Positions 6,265 through 6,746 of a stretch of 6,746 nucleotides of DNA are shown here, in pieces; the first letter of the stretch is position 1, and each line of letters begins with the position of its first letter. The DNA is from Clostridia bacterium (GTDB lineage: Bacteria; Bacillota; Clostridia; Oscillospirales; Acutalibacteraceae): the NCBI GenBank assembly GCA_017431755.1, contig JAFRKM010000009.1, positions 1 to 6,746 of the forward strand, read 5' to 3'. The position numbers and the translations under genes were made by a program. The notes beneath the pieces are model-generated. The model was given only the letters and a program-made list of their open reading frames with translations. It did not search any database and was not told where the DNA came from.

Positions 6265-6297
6265 TAAAAGTTTGATATGAGGAATTGGTGATTATTT

Positions 6298-6746
6298 ATG
6301 AGTATAAAAAGAGGAAGTAGAGAAAGAGAACTTAGCTGTTCATTTTGTGGAAAACCACAAAGCGAAGCCAAAAAATTGGTGGCAGGTCCAGGGGTATGCA
6401 TTTGTGATGAATGCGTGGAACTTTGCATCTCTATTTTAGATAAAGAAGTAAAAGATGCCAGCTCTGTAAATGCTCCTAAAGCAAAATCATCTTTTGGTAA
6501 AAGCAAAGCTCTTCCAAAACCTCATGAAATAAAGAAATATTTAGATGAATATGTAATAGGACAGGAAAGAGCCAAATTAGCGCTTTCCGTAGCTGTTTAT
6601 AATCAATATAAAAGAATATTTTGTGGGAGCGAAGATAATTTCGTTGAATTAAAAGAGAGCAATATTTTGCTTTTAGGCCCAACAGGTGTCGGAAAGACAC
6701 TTTTGGCGCAAACGCTGGCTAAATTTTTGGATGTACCATTTGCAAT
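6298..6746 (+). CDS. clpX: ATP-dependent Clp protease ATP-binding subunit ClpX, 3' truncated by window edge
   Basis: 149 codons are visible and the frame is open at the window end; full ClpX is about 410-430 residues. The N-terminal zinc-binding domain is complete with C14-x2-C17-x18-C36-x2-C39, the C4 zinc site that dimerises and recruits substrates and adaptors. After a short linker comes the AAA+ domain start, KPHEIKKYLDEYVIGQ (74-89), and the Walker A motif GPTGVGKT at 127-134. Walker B, the sensors and the IGF loop that binds ClpP lie beyond the window. ClpX is a hexameric unfoldase that feeds proteins into ClpP. ATG 6298 has GGTGAT at 6287-6292, 5 nt away, plus a second purine-rich GAGG at 6279-6282. 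The gene lies 33 nt downstream of clpP, its functional partner. Confidence 0.97.
   Translation, partial: MSIKRGSRERELSCSFCGKPQSEAKKLVAGPGVCICDECVELCISILDKEVKDASSVNAPKAKSSFGKSKALPKPHEIKKYLDEYVIGQERAKLALSVAVYNQYKRIFCGSEDNFVELKESNILLLGPTGVGKTLLAQTLAKFLDVPFA

Noticed and set aside
588..6700. Reverse-strand open frames of 60-125 codons at many places
   Set aside because: They lie antisense to well-recognised genes, have low-complexity Phe/Ile/Ser/Tyr-rich translations from AT-rich complement DNA, and show no family motif or good ribosome binding site.
1..6746. CRISPR array, tRNA/rRNA, insertion sequence, phage or attachment-site signal
   Set aside because: Scanning by eye found no regularly spaced direct repeats, no RNA gene, no transposase or integrase and no terminal inverted repeats. 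The window is almost fully occupied by housekeeping genes.

Overview
This is a low-GC (roughly one third G+C) bacterial chromosome segment in which every recognisable gene lies on the + strand. The gene set and order point to Bacillota, most likely class Clostridia: rbgA/ylqF - rnhB - yraN - M19 dipeptidase - metallophosphoesterase - tig - clpP - clpX. Shine-Dalgarno sequences are strong, most stops are TAA, and RbgA (YlqF) is a ribosome-assembly GTPase typical of Gram-positives. Placement below class is inference; no 16S or lineage marker is present.

Region 1 (1-735) holds the 3' part of a class I SAM-dependent methyltransferase, cut by the window edge and closed by a clear Rho-independent terminator (711-735). 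Region 2 (737-4253) starts at an extended -10 promoter directly after that terminator. It is a tight co-directional cluster with gaps of 16, 5, -14 and 17 nt: rbgA, rnhB, yraN, a cytoplasmic-type M19 dipeptidase and a calcineurin-like metallophosphoesterase. Region 3 (4254-6746) is the protein-folding and proteolysis block: tig (trigger factor), clpP and the start of clpX, with short AT-rich intergenic spacers that carry candidate promoter and dyad elements.

The main anomaly is in rbgA. Codon 34 is an in-frame TAG (870-872) where the family normally has Glu (DxVxExxDARIP), while the rest of the frame, with all GTPase motifs, stays open to a normal-length end. RbgA is important or essential for 50S assembly in Bacillus subtilis. 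This is therefore a recent nonsense mutation, a base-call error, or a suppressed or recoded amber codon. No other gene in the window has an in-frame TAG, and none ends in TAG. A second pattern is that five of the seven TAA stops are followed by ATAA, giving TAAATAA.

Together the genes are housekeeping: ribosome assembly, removal of ribonucleotides from DNA, nascent-chain folding and ATP-dependent proteolysis. I see no mobile element, CRISPR array, RNA gene, defence system or other clearly undescribed system. No gene-free stretch exceeds 80 bases.
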